Shown: positions 1 to 8,713, numbered from the stretch's first letter. The stretch: 64,000 nucleotides of DNA from Metabacillus crassostreae (GCF_016908395.1 NZ_JAFBDU010000003.1:62001-126000); one strand, 5' to 3'. Made by a program: numbers and translations. Notes: a model not told the origin generated them from the letters alone.

Positions 1-383
1 AATGCATATTCAACACCATTTGCAAATAAATACAATATATTTTCCAATGTAGCAAAACCTAAAGAAACCGCAACACCATAAACAATTCCATCATAATGTT
101 CATTAAATTCTACATGTTGATAAATAGTAAAAAACAACACAAACCACTTAAAAAATTCCTCTAGAAATCCAACTGCAACAAAAGTATATAATGTTTCTGA
201 TGTAAAAACACCTTCAACTTCTAAAACATATTGGACAAACATAATAGGGAAAACAAGCAAAGCACCAAATATAAAAGATCTCAGCACTAAAATAACTGGT
301 TCGGATTCGTACTGATCTCTTAAATAGAAATAACTTAATAAAGCAAGACCTGGGGCAATGCCCGCAGAAATAATCGCAATCAT
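1..383 (-). CDS. prsW: PrsW, RsiW site-1 protease (partial, C-terminus outside window)
   Basis: The first 127 residues are readable. They start at ATG 383 with [12 protein letters not shown] and continue through several hydrophobic segments and a conserved FLEEFFKWF block (about residues 79-87) holding the paired glutamates of this membrane protease family. B. subtilis PrsW (YpdC) makes the first cut in the anti-sigma factor RsiW, releasing sigma-W under envelope stress; the match in N-terminal sequence and in position next to ypdA supports the call. The gene runs off the left edge, so the catalytic histidine region is not visible. A run of eight G residues on the coding strand lies about 30 bp upstream of the start. 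Confidence 0.9.
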   Translation of the reverse strand, partial: MIAIISAGIAPGLALLSYFYLRDQYESEPVILVLRSFIFGALLVFPIMFVQYVLEVEGVFTSETLYTFVAVGFLEEFFKWFVLFFTIYQHVEFNEHYDGIVYGVAVSLGFATLENILYLFANGVEYA

Positions 384-587
384 TCACAGGCCTCTTTTCT
401 TATTGTATCTATCCCCCCCCTAGTTCCTCACTAGAAGGCGTTTCTTCCGTTTACCATCCCTACTCTTAGATTTCTATATCTAAAAATGGAAGTTTTTCTT
501 TCATTATCGTATCATGTTATCGTAAAATTGAAAATGTCTACTGTCGTAATTTCGTAGATTTTAGCAGAAACAAGGAGGTTCAAAAAA

Positions 588-1559
588 ATGAAGGCAAAAA
601 ATATTCTTTTAATCCACACAGGTGGAACAATCTCAATGCAAGAAAATGAATCAGGTGAAGTGAAACCAGGAGATAAAAACCCCCTTGTTGATCATATTAA
701 AGAGATTCCAAATATTAACCTTATAACATCGGAGTTATTTCATTTACCGTCACCTCATATTACTCCATTAAATATGTTAGACATAAAAAATCATATAGAA
801 GCAACACTAACATCTCAACAGTTAAATGGTGTTGTTATCACACATGGAACAGATACGTTAGAGGAAACAGCTTATTTCCTGGATGTTACCTTATCACTTG
901 ATATTCCAGTTGTATTAACAGGAGCAATGAGGTCAAGTAATGAATTAGGTTCAGATGGTCTTTATAATTTACTATCAGCTATAAAAGTCGCATCATCAGA
1001 GCATGCAAAGTCTATGGGAGTTTTAGTTGTAATGAATGATGAAATTCATACAGCAAAAAATGTAACTAAAACACATACAAGTAATGTAGCAACTTTTCAA
1101 AGTCCACAGTATGGTCCAATTGGAATTGTCAATAAAGGTGGAGTATCTTTCCATCATAAACCTGTTTTACATCGTTCTTTAAAAGTTAAAAACTTAAATA
1201 AAAATGTATTCCTTATAAAAGCATATGCAGGAATGGATGACCAAATTATAAATGCATTAGATCAATTAAATTTAAATGGGCTTGTTATTGAGGCATTAGG
1301 ACAAGGTAATTTACCACCTATGATGCTCCCTAGCTTACGAAAGATTGTTAAAAAGGGTATACCAATTGTCCTCGTATCCCGTTGCTTTAATGGAATTGTT
1401 CAAGATGTTTACGGATATGAAGGTGGAGGAAGACATTTAAAAGAACTAGGGTTCATTTTTAGCAATGGCTTAAATGGTCAAAAAGCACGAATTAAATTAA
1501 TGATTGCCTTGGAAACAACAACAGCTCTTGATGAAATTGAAGAAATATTTGCTCTGTAG
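588..1559 (+). CDS. ansA: L-asparaginase (type I, AnsA)
   Basis: Cytoplasmic asparaginase of 323 residues converting L-asparagine to aspartate and ammonia. It shows the two threonine motifs of the family, TGGT at residues 11-14 and THGTDT at residues 85-90. No signal peptide is present, which favours the type I enzyme. The start ATG at 588 follows AAGGAGG with good spacing. The gene is monocistronic here, divergent from prsW and convergent with ypdA. No ansB or ansR accompanies it, unlike the ansAB operon of B. subtilis, which lies elsewhere in that genome. Confidence 0.93.
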   Translation: MKAKNILLIHTGGTISMQENESGEVKPGDKNPLVDHIKEIPNINLITSELFHLPSPHITPLNMLDIKNHIEATLTSQQLNGVVITHGTDTLEETAYFLDVTLSLDIPVVLTGAMRSSNELGSDGLYNLLSAIKVASSEHAKSMGVLVVMNDEIHTAKNVTKTHTSNVATFQSPQYGPIGIVNKGGVSFHHKPVLHRSLKVKNLNKNVFLIKAYAGMDDQIINALDQLNLNGLVIEALGQGNLPPMMLPSLRKIVKKGIPIVLVSRCFNGIVQDVYGYEGGGRHLKELGFIFSNGLNGQKARIKLMIALETTTALDEIEEIFAL

Positions 1560-1631
1560 AATTCAGGTTAGTGGATTTTAAAACTTTTTTTAGCATTAAA
1601 CAAAATAAAAAAAGTAACGTTTAAATCTTTG

Positions 1632-1658
1632 GAGGATACAGCATTGAGCTGTATCCTC
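1632..1658. terminator. Bidirectional terminator between ansA and ypdA
   Basis: Perfect 11-bp inverted repeat GAGGATACAGC with a 5-nt loop (ATTGA). A T run follows on the + strand and a run of A precedes it, so it can end both convergent genes. Confidence 0.85.
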
Positions 1659-1667
1659 TTTTTGGCT

Positions 1668-2630
1668 TTATCTATTTTTTATGATTTCATCACAAATTAA
1701 CTGACCATGAAAACGACCATTTTCAATAAATATTTCATTTGCATTGTTTCCTGCTGCAATGACTCCGGCAATAAAGATTCCCTTGATGTTTGTCTCCATC
1801 GTATCAGGGTTATAGATCGGTCGACCAGTTTCAGCGTCAATTTCAACTCCCATTTTCCTCAGAAAACTATGATCAGGATGGTAACCTGTCATGGCAAAAA
1901 CAAAATCATTTTTAATTTCTATTATTTCATTTTTCACTTTATATCGAACTGTTTCTGTATCAATTTTAAGCAAATGTGAATTAAATTCCATTGAGATTGT
2001 ACCATTTCGAACAAGTGCTTCAAACTCTGGTAATATCCAAGGCTTTATACTTTGAGAATACTCTTCCCCTCTATAAATAACTGTTACTCTTGCTCCGGAA
2101 TTCACAAGTTCTAACGCTGCATCAACACTTGAGTTCTTCCCTCCAACAACTAATACATCTTTATCAAAATACGGATGACCTTCCTTAAAATAATGAAAAA
2201 CTTTTGGTAATTCCTCACCAGGAATATTCATGTAGTTTGGATGATCATAGTAACCTGTTGCTATAACAACATTATTGGCTTCATATTTTTGTTTATTTGA
2301 ATATACAATAAATTTCATGTCTCGTTTTTCGATTTTTTCTACTTTCTCAAAGGCATTAACACGGATCTCTTTCCTTTTCACTACTTCACGATAATAGGCC
2401 AAAGCTTGAATACGGTATGGTTTTCGATTTTCAGTGATAAAAGGTACTTCTCCGATTTCTAATTTTTCACTTGAACTAAAAAAAGTTTGATGTGTTGGAT
2501 AATGATAAATCGCATTTACGATATTACCTTTTTCAATGACTAGTGGTCTTTTACCTGTCTTTTCTAAAGCAATAGCTGTTGATAATCCGCAAGGACCACC
2601 ACCAACAATAATTGTATCCTCTTTTATCAC
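1668..2630 (-). CDS. ypdA: YpdA, bacillithiol disulfide reductase family
   Basis: FAD-dependent pyridine nucleotide oxidoreductase, 320 residues. The N-terminal dinucleotide fold GGGPCG is seen near residues 10-15 and a second nucleotide site (VVGGKNSS) around residue 163. In Firmicutes YpdA regenerates bacillithiol from its disulfide using NADPH. I place the start at GTG 2630 because AGGAG sits 9 nt upstream. A TTG at 2639 would begin immediately after the same AGGAG with no spacing. Located between ansA and gudB, next to prsW as in other bacilli. Confidence 0.9.
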   Translation of the reverse strand: MIKEDTIIVGGGPCGLSTAIALEKTGKRPLVIEKGNIVNAIYHYPTHQTFFSSSEKLEIGEVPFITENRKPYRIQALAYYREVVKRKEIRVNAFEKVEKIEKRDMKFIVYSNKQKYEANNVVIATGYYDHPNYMNIPGEELPKVFHYFKEGHPYFDKDVLVVGGKNSSVDAALELVNSGARVTVIYRGEEYSQSIKPWILPEFEALVRNGTISMEFNSHLLKIDTETVRYKVKNEIIEIKNDFVFAMTGYHPDHSFLRKMGVEIDAETGRPIYNPDTMETNIKGIFIAGVIAAGNNANEIFIENGRFHGQLICDEIIKNR

Positions 2631-2830
2631 GGTCTCCAACTCCTGTTGATTTTTTATTATAAAATGTTGTTTATCACTTATATAGGGTTCAATTTTGAAA
2701 TGCTGTATATTTGATACTTCTATTTCTTATAGATGTTTATTTAAAAATCTATTTAAGTATAGCCTCTAAGCCTCTAAATAGTATGCCTATTTGTTTAAGT
2801 GAAAAAATATGTTTTACAAGAAACACAAAA

Positions 2831-2856
2831 ATCCCCTATCACAAATGATAGGAGAT
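2831..2856 (-). terminator. Terminator after gudB
   Basis: Eleven-base stem (ATCTCCTATCA on the minus strand, one mismatch) with a short loop, followed by TTTTTG. It lies just downstream of the gudB stop codon. Confidence 0.8.
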
Positions 2857-2882
2857 TTTCAATTTGTTTGCAAACAATAAAC

Positions 2883-4154
2883 TTAAATCCATCCTCTAAA
2901 TCTAGATGCTTCAGCCATTTTACGTACACCAACCATATAAGCAGCTAGACGCATATCCACACGTCGGTTTTGACTTGTTTCATAAATATTATTAAATGAT
3001 TTAACCATTACTTTTTCAAGTTTTTCTTCGACTTCTTCTTCTGTCCAATAGTATCCCTGGTTATTTTGAACCCATTCAAAATAAGATACAGTTACTCCAC
3101 CTGCGCTCGCTAATACATCTGGAACTAATAAGATTCCTCTTTCAGAGAGGATTCTTGTTGCTTCAAGTGTAGTAGGACCATTTGCTGCTTCTACTACAAT
3201 ACTAGCACGAATTTTATCCGCATTTTGCTCAGTAATTTGATTTTCAATTGCTGCAGGAACTAAAATGTCACAGTCTAATTCAAGAAGCTCTTGATTTGTA
3301 ATTGTATCATTGAATAATTTCGTAACAGTGCCAAAACTATCACGACGATCTAATAAATAATCTATATCTAATCCTTCAGGATCATAAAGGCCACCGTAAG
3401 CATCTGAAATACCTACAATAATTGCTCCTGCATCATGCATAAACTTCGAAAGAAAACTCCCTGCGTTCCCAAATCCCTGCACAACGACTCTTGCACCTTC
3501 AAGCTTAATTCCTTTTTTCATAGCTGCTTCACGAATACAAATGGTTACACCTTTTGCTGTCGCAGATTCTCGCCCATGTGAACCACCTAAAACTAATGGT
3601 TTACCTGTAATAAAGCCTGGAGAATTAAATTCATCAATACGACTGTACTCATCCATCATCCAAGCCATTATTTGAGAATTTGTAAAAACATCAGGTGCTG
3701 GAATGTCTTTTGTCGGTCCAACAATCTGGCTGATCGCTCTCACATATCCTCGGCTGAGGCGCTCTAGTTCTCTAAAAGACATGTCTCTTGGATCACAAAC
3801 AATGCCACCTTTACCCCCACCATACGGTAAATCAACAATTCCACATTTTAAACTCATCCAAATCGAAAGTGCTTTCACTTCTTTTTCAGTAACATTAGGA
3901 TGAAATCTAATTCCACCTTTAGTTGGACCAACTGCGTCATTATGTTGAGCGCGGTAACCAGTAAATATCTTTACTGAGCCATCGTCCATCCTAACAGGAA
4001 TTTTAACAGTCATCAATCTAATTGGTTCTTTCAATAATTCATATACTTCTTCAGGATACCCTAGCTTATCAAGGGCATTATGTATCACCGTTTGTGTTGA
4101 TTTTAACACATCTAATTTATCATTTTGTGCATCGGTGTTTTTCTCGGCTACCAT
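2883..4154 (-). CDS. gudB: NAD-specific glutamate dehydrogenase (GudB/RocG type)
   Basis: Glutamate dehydrogenase of 423 residues converting glutamate to 2-oxoglutarate and ammonia. It shows the substrate-binding TKGGIR (residues 78-83), catalytic-lysine block YGGGKGG (111-117) and a Rossmann GFGNAG near residue 225. The B. subtilis laboratory strain carries a 9-bp duplication in gudB that inserts Val-Lys-Ala before LSIW. Here the sequence reads KEVKALSIW without that repeat, so this copy should be active. ATG 4154 follows AGGAGG. The context ypdA-gudB-mecB is that of B. subtilis gudB rather than rocG. Confidence 0.93.
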   Translation of the reverse strand: MVAEKNTDAQNDKLDVLKSTQTVIHNALDKLGYPEEVYELLKEPIRLMTVKIPVRMDDGSVKIFTGYRAQHNDAVGPTKGGIRFHPNVTEKEVKALSIWMSLKCGIVDLPYGGGKGGIVCDPRDMSFRELERLSRGYVRAISQIVGPTKDIPAPDVFTNSQIMAWMMDEYSRIDEFNSPGFITGKPLVLGGSHGRESATAKGVTICIREAAMKKGIKLEGARVVVQGFGNAGSFLSKFMHDAGAIIVGISDAYGGLYDPEGLDIDYLLDRRDSFGTVTKLFNDTITNQELLELDCDILVPAAIENQITEQNADKIRASIVVEAANGPTTLEATRILSERGILLVPDVLASAGGVTVSYFEWVQNNQGYYWTEEEVEEKLEKVMVKSFNNIYETSQNRRVDMRLAAYMVGVRKMAEASRFRGWI

Positions 4155-4213
4155 TAAAAGTTAACCTCCTAAATCTAATCAGTGAATGAAAGAATGTCCA
4201 CCTTTCAGACATT

Positions 4214-4241
4214 AGTATACACTTTCATATGAGTTATGCAA
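4214..4241 (-). promoter_or_regulatory. Candidate sigma-A promoter of gudB
   Basis: On the minus strand TTGCAT (4241-4236) and TATACT (4219-4214) are separated by 16 bp, about 60 bp upstream of the gudB start. Assigned by consensus similarity only. Confidence 0.45.
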
Positions 4242-4497
4242 AGAAGAAAAAGCATCTTTTTAAAGTTTTTTACATCGCATTCACGATCATTTATTTCTTA
4301 TCATCCTTCTATAACACCACGAAAATACCTTTTTTCAATATTACTAAAACATACTTTGGAGAATCCATAAAAACATTAAACACGTTTAGTAAACCTAGCT
4401 AACTAAGATTCCTTTTACATTTTTGAGGAATGTCTAAAACGGCTGTGAAGAAAATATCTTTTACAGAAGATACAACTTGTAAATTTTTATGTAAGAA

Positions 4498-4522
4498 AAG
4501 CAATCGATTACTTCGATTGCTT
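4498..4522 (-). terminator. Terminator after mecB
   Basis: Inverted repeat AAGCAATCGA / TCGATTGCTT with a 5-nt loop. On the minus strand it is followed by TTCTT, downstream of the mecB stop. Confidence 0.75.
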
Positions 4523-4585
4523 CGTATATAGTATCTCTTATCAATCGTGAAAATATGAATATAAGTGATAAAAGCAAAAAGAAGT

Positions 4586-5170
4586 TTACCAAAAATGATG
4601 ATGAATTTCTTCAATTGCTTTCTGTTCAATAATCACTTTTCCATATTCTTTTAATCTATGGACAGTTAGTGTTGATGGATTGCCATACTCAGCTAAAATT
4701 GCTACTAAATCATCAATATCGAATGGTTGGTCATCGGTTAAAAGTAAATAATACTTTTCTGAATAGAAAATGATCATTCCATCTTGGACTTTTTTTCTAA
4801 AAAGATAGTTTGACACCTGAATGATATCTTCAAACGAACTAAATTCGTATATAATATCAAAGTTCTCATCTAGTTTAACTTGCATTTCAATATATTCGTC
4901 AGAAAAATCATCATCTAATTCTGTTGCTTCTTCACTATGAGAAACAATAATAACCATCCCTTGAGCATGAAGTGAATATACTTCAACAGCTATCGGTCCA
5001 TGCGCCTCAAAGCCCAATTCAACACTTGCTTCATCCATCATATCTCTAAATAGTTGTTGAACCTTTAATGAATCTTTCCAGAGGTCTTCTTTTGTTAATC
5101 CTCTATCTCTTAAATCATCTGTGGTTAAGAATATTTTAATTTTATCATAGTTAAGTCGCTCTAGCCGCAT
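4586..5170 (-). CDS. mecB: MecB (YpbH), ClpC adaptor paralogue of MecA
   Basis: Adaptor of the MecA family, 194 residues, starting MRLERLNYDKIKIFL, the typical N-terminal substrate-binding fold. An acidic linker (ELDDDFSDEY around residues 84-93) leads to the C-terminal domain that binds ClpC. MecA paralogues hand substrates to ClpCP; MecB is the second copy found next to gudB and ypbG in B. subtilis. ATG 5170 follows GGAGGG with normal spacing. Monocistronic, with its own terminator. Confidence 0.9.
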   Translation of the reverse strand: MRLERLNYDKIKIFLTTDDLRDRGLTKEDLWKDSLKVQQLFRDMMDEASVELGFEAHGPIAVEVYSLHAQGMVIIVSHSEEATELDDDFSDEYIEMQVKLDENFDIIYEFSSFEDIIQVSNYLFRKKVQDGMIIFYSEKYYLLLTDDQPFDIDDLVAILAEYGNPSTLTVHRLKEYGKVIIEQKAIEEIHHHFW

Positions 5171-5293
5171 CCCATACCCTCCTGCCGTGAGACCGCTCTA
5201 TATATAATCATAGTATGATTTTTATACGAGATGGTTCTAATATTTTTTACAGTTTACACTTTAGGACAAATTTAGACAAGTTAAAAGCATTAA

Positions 5294-6217
5294 TTATTCC
5301 ATTCCTATTTTTCCCTTAAGCCATTCTCCCCATTGATCTTTATTTCCACCTAAAATATGTGCTTCGTAAGGTAAAAGGCTTTCTTCTGATATCTTAGAAA
5401 AACCTTTACCACCAAGACCTATTTTAAGTCGCTCGTATTTAGATGAGAGATGATCAACAAGTTCAAATGTTTTCTTTACATTCTTCACTAACGTACACGA
5501 TAAAAAGAGAAATTCTGGTTTTACTTCTTCAATAACAATATCAATATCGCCCTCTGCAATACTTGCACCTAAATAAATGACTTCAAACCCTTTACGTCTT
5601 AAGAATAGAGTAAATATTAATAAACCTAACTCATGAGTTTCATCTGGTCCACAAACTGCAATAACTTTTGGCAATAACCCATCCACTGGTAATGTATGCA
5701 AAATCATCCCAATGCGCGAGCGTAAAAAAGAAGAAGCAAAATGTTCATGCGCAGAAGTAATTTTTCCTACTTCCCACATATCACCGATCTTAACCAGTAA
5801 CGTCCCGAGGATCTCGATGACTACTTTATCAACAGAATAAAGGCTAAAAGCTCTATTTAATAATTCATGTGCTGAATTCTCATCAAAGGTTAGAAGTGAA
5901 TGTAATAGCTCGTCCATTAAATCAAGTGAGTGGTCTTGTTCAGTAGGCTTTATTTTCAATTCGGATTGCTCATTTAACGACAACGGATTCGTTTCAAGTA
6001 AGTTAACAGCTTGACTGATTGTAAATCCTTTATTAACTTTATGAATAAGCCACCTTAAAATTTTTATGTGATTTTCTGAATATAATCTGTGCCCTGATTC
6101 ATTTCTTACCGGTGCGATCATATTATATCTACGTTCCCAAGCTCTTAAGGTTCCTGCTTGAATTCCTAGCATCTTGGAAACTGCTTTTATATTATATTTG
6201 CCTTCTTGAATCGACAT
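5294..6217 (-). CDS. CarH/LitR-like MerR regulator with B12-binding domain
   Basis: Transcription factor of 307 residues. Residues 8-75 form a MerR-type winged helix (AGTLRAWERRY, GHRLYSENH). Residues about 96-180 form a helical bundle with the W-x9-EH motif (W148, E158, H159) that caps the adenosyl group in CarH. The C-terminus is a B12-binding Rossmann domain with E-x-H-x-x-G (E193-G198, H195 the expected lower ligand), S240 and GG 269-270. In Thermus CarH a histidine that replaces the adenosyl ligand in light follows the tryptophan directly; here that residue is E149. The gene sits between mecB and ypbG, where B. subtilis has none. It may sense adenosylcobalamin, light or both. Target genes are not evident. 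Confidence 0.85.
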   Translation of the reverse strand: MSIQEGKYNIKAVSKMLGIQAGTLRAWERRYNMIAPVRNESGHRLYSENHIKILRWLIHKVNKGFTISQAVNLLETNPLSLNEQSELKIKPTEQDHSLDLMDELLHSLLTFDENSAHELLNRAFSLYSVDKVVIEILGTLLVKIGDMWEVGKITSAHEHFASSFLRSRIGMILHTLPVDGLLPKVIAVCGPDETHELGLLIFTLFLRRKGFEVIYLGASIAEGDIDIVIEEVKPEFLFLSCTLVKNVKKTFELVDHLSSKYERLKIGLGGKGFSKISEESLLPYEAHILGGNKDQWGEWLKGKIGME

Positions 6218-6251
6218 TAAAAATCCCCCATTAGAAAAACTCTGTAAGAAA

Positions 6252-6280
6252 ATTATATCTAATTGTTACCCTTGTGTAAA
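6252..6280 (-). promoter_or_regulatory. Sigma-A promoter of the CarH-like gene
   Basis: Minus-strand TTTACA (6280-6275), a 17-bp spacer, then TATAAT (6257-6252), about 35 bp upstream of the ATG. A near-consensus promoter. Confidence 0.75.
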
Positions 6281-6281
6281 C

Positions 6282-6294
6282 TTTGTATAACAAA
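6282..6294. promoter_or_regulatory. Palindrome directly upstream of the CarH-like promoter (possible operator)
   Basis: TTTGTATAACAAA, with perfect 5-bp arms around ATA, abuts the -35 element. CarH-type regulators commonly repress their own or neighbouring promoters by binding next to the -35. This assignment is inference from position. Confidence 0.3.
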
Positions 6295-6342
6295 TGAATA
6301 ACCATGCTTAACAAAAGCATGGCCTACCTTCATGATAATTCC

Positions 6343-7113
6343 TTATTTAGTTCCTTTTATTTTAATATAGTGTGCTTCAGCTGGCGCACCTAATCGTAAC
6401 GGAATTAAGGTTGTTCCATATCCATTACTTATTAACATTGTTGCCTTTTCCAAGTAGTGTAAACAGCCTTTTTGATACATACCCAGACCAAAAATTCGAA
6501 TTTGTCCACCATGAGTATGACCACTTAAGATAAGTGATATTTGGTCATCACTTGAAATTTTATCGTATATATCTGGGTTATGACTCACTAATATTTTAAA
6601 TCCTTCAGAACTCTGACCTAATGCACGCTCCAACCTATCTCTTTCTTCACTTAGGTCTTCGACTCCGAGTAAAATAATATGATCTCCTTTATGAGAAGTG
6701 AATGTTGTAGCAGTATTATTGAGGAGGAAAACTCCACTTTCATTCAGCACCTTCTCAAGGTTTTCTTTTCCTACTTCATAATCATTGTTACCGAATACAA
6801 AATAAATAGGTGCGATATCACGCAATGCTTTAATATTTTGTCTAACTCTTGTTAAAGGAACTCCAGATTCCACTAAATCTCCGCCAATAATTATTACATC
6901 AACTTTACCAGGTATTTTTCCGATTAATTTATTTGATATAATTCTTCTATGAATATCTGAAATAAAAAAAACATGCAAGTCATCAAAACTATCTGGATAT
7001 GATTCAAACTCCATTACATTTGTTGTTAAATTATTTTCATTACCCTTTATAAACATAAACAAAATAATAAGTCCACTAACTAATATAAAAATAAGACCGC
7101 TCCATATAATCAA
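6343..7113 (-). CDS. ypbG: YpbG, membrane-anchored metallophosphoesterase
   Basis: Calcineurin-like phosphoesterase of 256 residues with one N-terminal membrane segment (residues 3-22). Metal-binding blocks seen in order are FISDIH (about 50-55), GGDLVE (77-82), FGNNDYE (106-112) and SGHTHGGQ (197-204). The substrate is not known. The start is TTG 7113 preceded by GAGGTGA; no ATG nearby is better placed. It follows ypbF with a strong terminator between them, so it is probably transcribed on its own. A GC-rich hairpin without a T run follows at 6303-6325. Confidence 0.88.
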   Translation of the reverse strand: MIIWSGLIFILVSGLIILFMFIKGNENNLTTNVMEFESYPDSFDDLHVFFISDIHRRIISNKLIGKIPGKVDVIIIGGDLVESGVPLTRVRQNIKALRDIAPIYFVFGNNDYEVGKENLEKVLNESGVFLLNNTATTFTSHKGDHIILLGVEDLSEERDRLERALGQSSEGFKILVSHNPDIYDKISSDDQISLILSGHTHGGQIRIFGLGMYQKGCLHYLEKATMLISNGYGTTLIPLRLGAPAEAHYIKIKGTK

Positions 7114-7183
7114 AAAATCACCTCAAATTAGAAATCAGTAACACTAGGAAGTTAAAGGTAAAAAGCTTATGTTATTATATAAC

Positions 7184-7228
7184 AAAAAAGCCAATCATTT
7201 CTATAAAGATGAAATGATTGGCTTTTTT
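7184..7228. terminator. Strong bidirectional terminator between ypbF and ypbG
   Basis: Perfect 18-bp inverted repeat (AAAAAAGCCAATCATTTC and its complement) with a 9-nt loop, giving T runs on both strands. Confidence 0.9.
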
Positions 7229-7267
7229 CATATAAAAATAAGCTTTATTGCTTTTAGACGTCATTAA

Positions 7268-7385
7268 CTGTTGGAACCAATATGTTATCGCATAAAAAAG
7301 TGCGATTTTTAGAAGAAAAAATGCTACTAGTCTTTATACAGAGTTTTTTCATCAGATTCTAAAACAACAAATTTAACGGAAAGGC
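7268..7385 (-). repeat. Degenerate copy of the 164-bp MITE-like repeat
   Basis: Resembles the element at 15829-15990 read in the same direction. Shared landmarks are a TTGGAACCAATATG-like block, CGCATAAAA, GAAAAAATGCTACTAG and AAAACAACAAATTT. The outer left end is not recognisable. It lies between ypbF and its terminator. Confidence 0.45.
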
Positions 7386-7402
7386 CCTTTTATAAGAAGA
7401 AT

Positions 7403-7870
7403 TTATTTACTTTCATGAAATAAGTTAATATCATATTCATGCTTCATCATTGTAAAAACTTCATGACGATTTTTCCATGGAGTTGGTTGTGGCCATAATT
7501 CTGCACTTTTTCTAATAACTTCACATCTCAGATTATGGTATTCCTTCTCAGCTTTATCTTCCTTCTTTTTGTAAAATTGGGCAGTTGCATACCCACTAAC
7601 AATCAATAATATAACAAAAACATGAAATTCCTCATCAAAAATCGAACGAAGAATAACTTCAATTTGTCCTCCTGCTGGCTTTATTAAAAAAGCATATAAA
7701 TAAACGACAAACCCCATCAGTAAGAGGAAAGTGATAAATTGAGCTTTAAAGCATTTCTTTTTATAAGCATCAAATTTCCTTTTTCGATCTACTAAATTTT
7801 CCAACATTTTTTTCGTAGGAGCATCCGTATGATCCTTTAATAACTGAATTCTTGTTTCAATCTCAATCAC
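7403..7870 (-). CDS. ypbF: YpbF, membrane protein of unknown function
   Basis: Protein of 155 residues with two hydrophobic segments (about residues 42-64 and 82-100). They are flanked by strongly basic, likely coiled stretches such as KKKEDKAEKEYH. No enzymatic motif is visible. It occupies the ypbF position between ypbG and ypbE. The GTG start at 7870 is uncertain: the nearest purine-rich site lies almost on top of it, and I see no better alternative. Confidence 0.7.
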   Translation of the reverse strand: MIEIETRIQLLKDHTDAPTKKMLENLVDRKRKFDAYKKKCFKAQFITFLLLMGFVVYLYAFLIKPAGGQIEVILRSIFDEEFHVFVILLIVSGYATAQFYKKKEDKAEKEYHNLRCEVIRKSAELWPQPTPWKNRHEVFTMMKHEYDINLFHESK

Positions 7871-7964
7871 TTCCCTTCATACCACTTTCAATATTACTTG
7901 TTACATTGTATGAAGTTGTCCTATTAGATATGATGTTCTTTTTTCTTTTAGAACAAATAAAAAA

Positions 7965-8000
7965 ACTCCCACTGTTTGAGGTTTTATACACAGTGGAAGT
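7965..8000 (-). terminator. Terminator after ypbE
   Basis: ACTTCCACTGT / ACAGTGGGAGT stem with a 14-nt loop, followed by T7 on the minus strand. Confidence 0.85.
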
Positions 8001-8011
8001 TATGATTCTCA

Positions 8012-8713
8012 TTATTTTAATGGAATCTTAAGGATTTGTCCTTCGTAAATGTCGTTTCCATTTAGATTATTATACTGACGAATAATGTCCTCGCCAGTTC
8101 GACTATTATAGTATTTTATAGCAATTTTAAAAAGTGTTTCACCAGCACCTACTTTGTGCGTGATTATATCTCGATATTCCTGCTCATTTGAATTTGTTGA
8201 TGTAGATTCAGTGTCAGTTTCCGTTGTATTAGGTATCTCACTTTTCTCAGGCTGGTTTTCAGCTTTTTCTTGTTTTTCATCTATCTTTTCTACTTCTTCA
8301 GTAGTTACTTGTTCTTCAGCTTGAGATTCAGCTTCTATAGATTCATCAGGTTCATTTGAAACAGCTTCTTCTGCCTCGATCGTCGTTTCATCAGTTAATG
8401 TTGAATCATTATTATTATTTTTTTTCGGGATATAGATCGTATCGTTGCCAACTGTTTCTTCATTATCTTTAGAAGTTCTGCTATCGTCATTATAATAGAG
8501 ATAAAATGAAAAAATCAAAACAGGAACTAAGCAAAAAAACAAAGCTAGTAAACTAATAATCGGATATTTCAATTTTAGTTTTGACTTTTTTTCCTTGTTT
8601 TTGTGAACTTCACCACGTGGTGGATAATCACCATGCTGCTCTTTATAATCATCAATCATCTTTGTACGTAAATTTTCTGCTTGATCGGTTCGTTGCTTTC
8701 CCGTCTCACTCAT
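8012..8713 (-). CDS. ypbE: YpbE, membrane-anchored LysM protein
   Basis: About 233 residues: a basic cytoplasmic N-terminus, one transmembrane segment (roughly residues 51-73) and an extracytoplasmic linker very rich in Glu, Thr and Ser. One C-terminal LysM domain (from HKVGAGETLFKIA to YEGQILKIP) should bind peptidoglycan. The start codon overlaps the ypbD stop. Two adjacent ATG codons (8716 and 8713) share the same GAGGTG, and the second has the better spacing. Last gene of the ypbB-recS-ypbD-ypbE operon, followed by a terminator. Confidence 0.85.
   Translation of the reverse strand: MSETGKQRTDQAENLRTKMIDDYKEQHGDYPPRGEVHKNKEKKSKLKLKYPIISLLALFFCLVPVLIFSFYLYYNDDSRTSKDNEETVGNDTIYIPKKNNNNDSTLTDETTIEAEEAVSNEPDESIEAESQAEEQVTTEEVEKIDEKQEKAENQPEKSEIPNTTETDTESTSTNSNEQEYRDIITHKVGAGETLFKIAIKYYNSRTGEDIIRQYNNLNGNDIYEGQILKIPLK

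Larger units (their letters stand above)
4155..4585. other. Intergenic region between mecB and gudB
   Basis: About 430 bp without a convincing gene. It contains the gudB ribosome-binding site and candidate promoter at the left and the mecB terminator near 4498-4522. A 76-codon reading frame across the terminator has no ribosome-binding site and runs through the hairpin, so I do not call it. Confidence 0.6.

Noticed and set aside
4399-4629. 76-codon frame at the end of mecB
   Set aside because: It overlaps mecB and runs through its terminator hairpin.
6303-6325. Hairpin CCATGC / GCATGG as terminator of ypbG
   Set aside because: No T run follows on either strand, so I mention it only as a hairpin.
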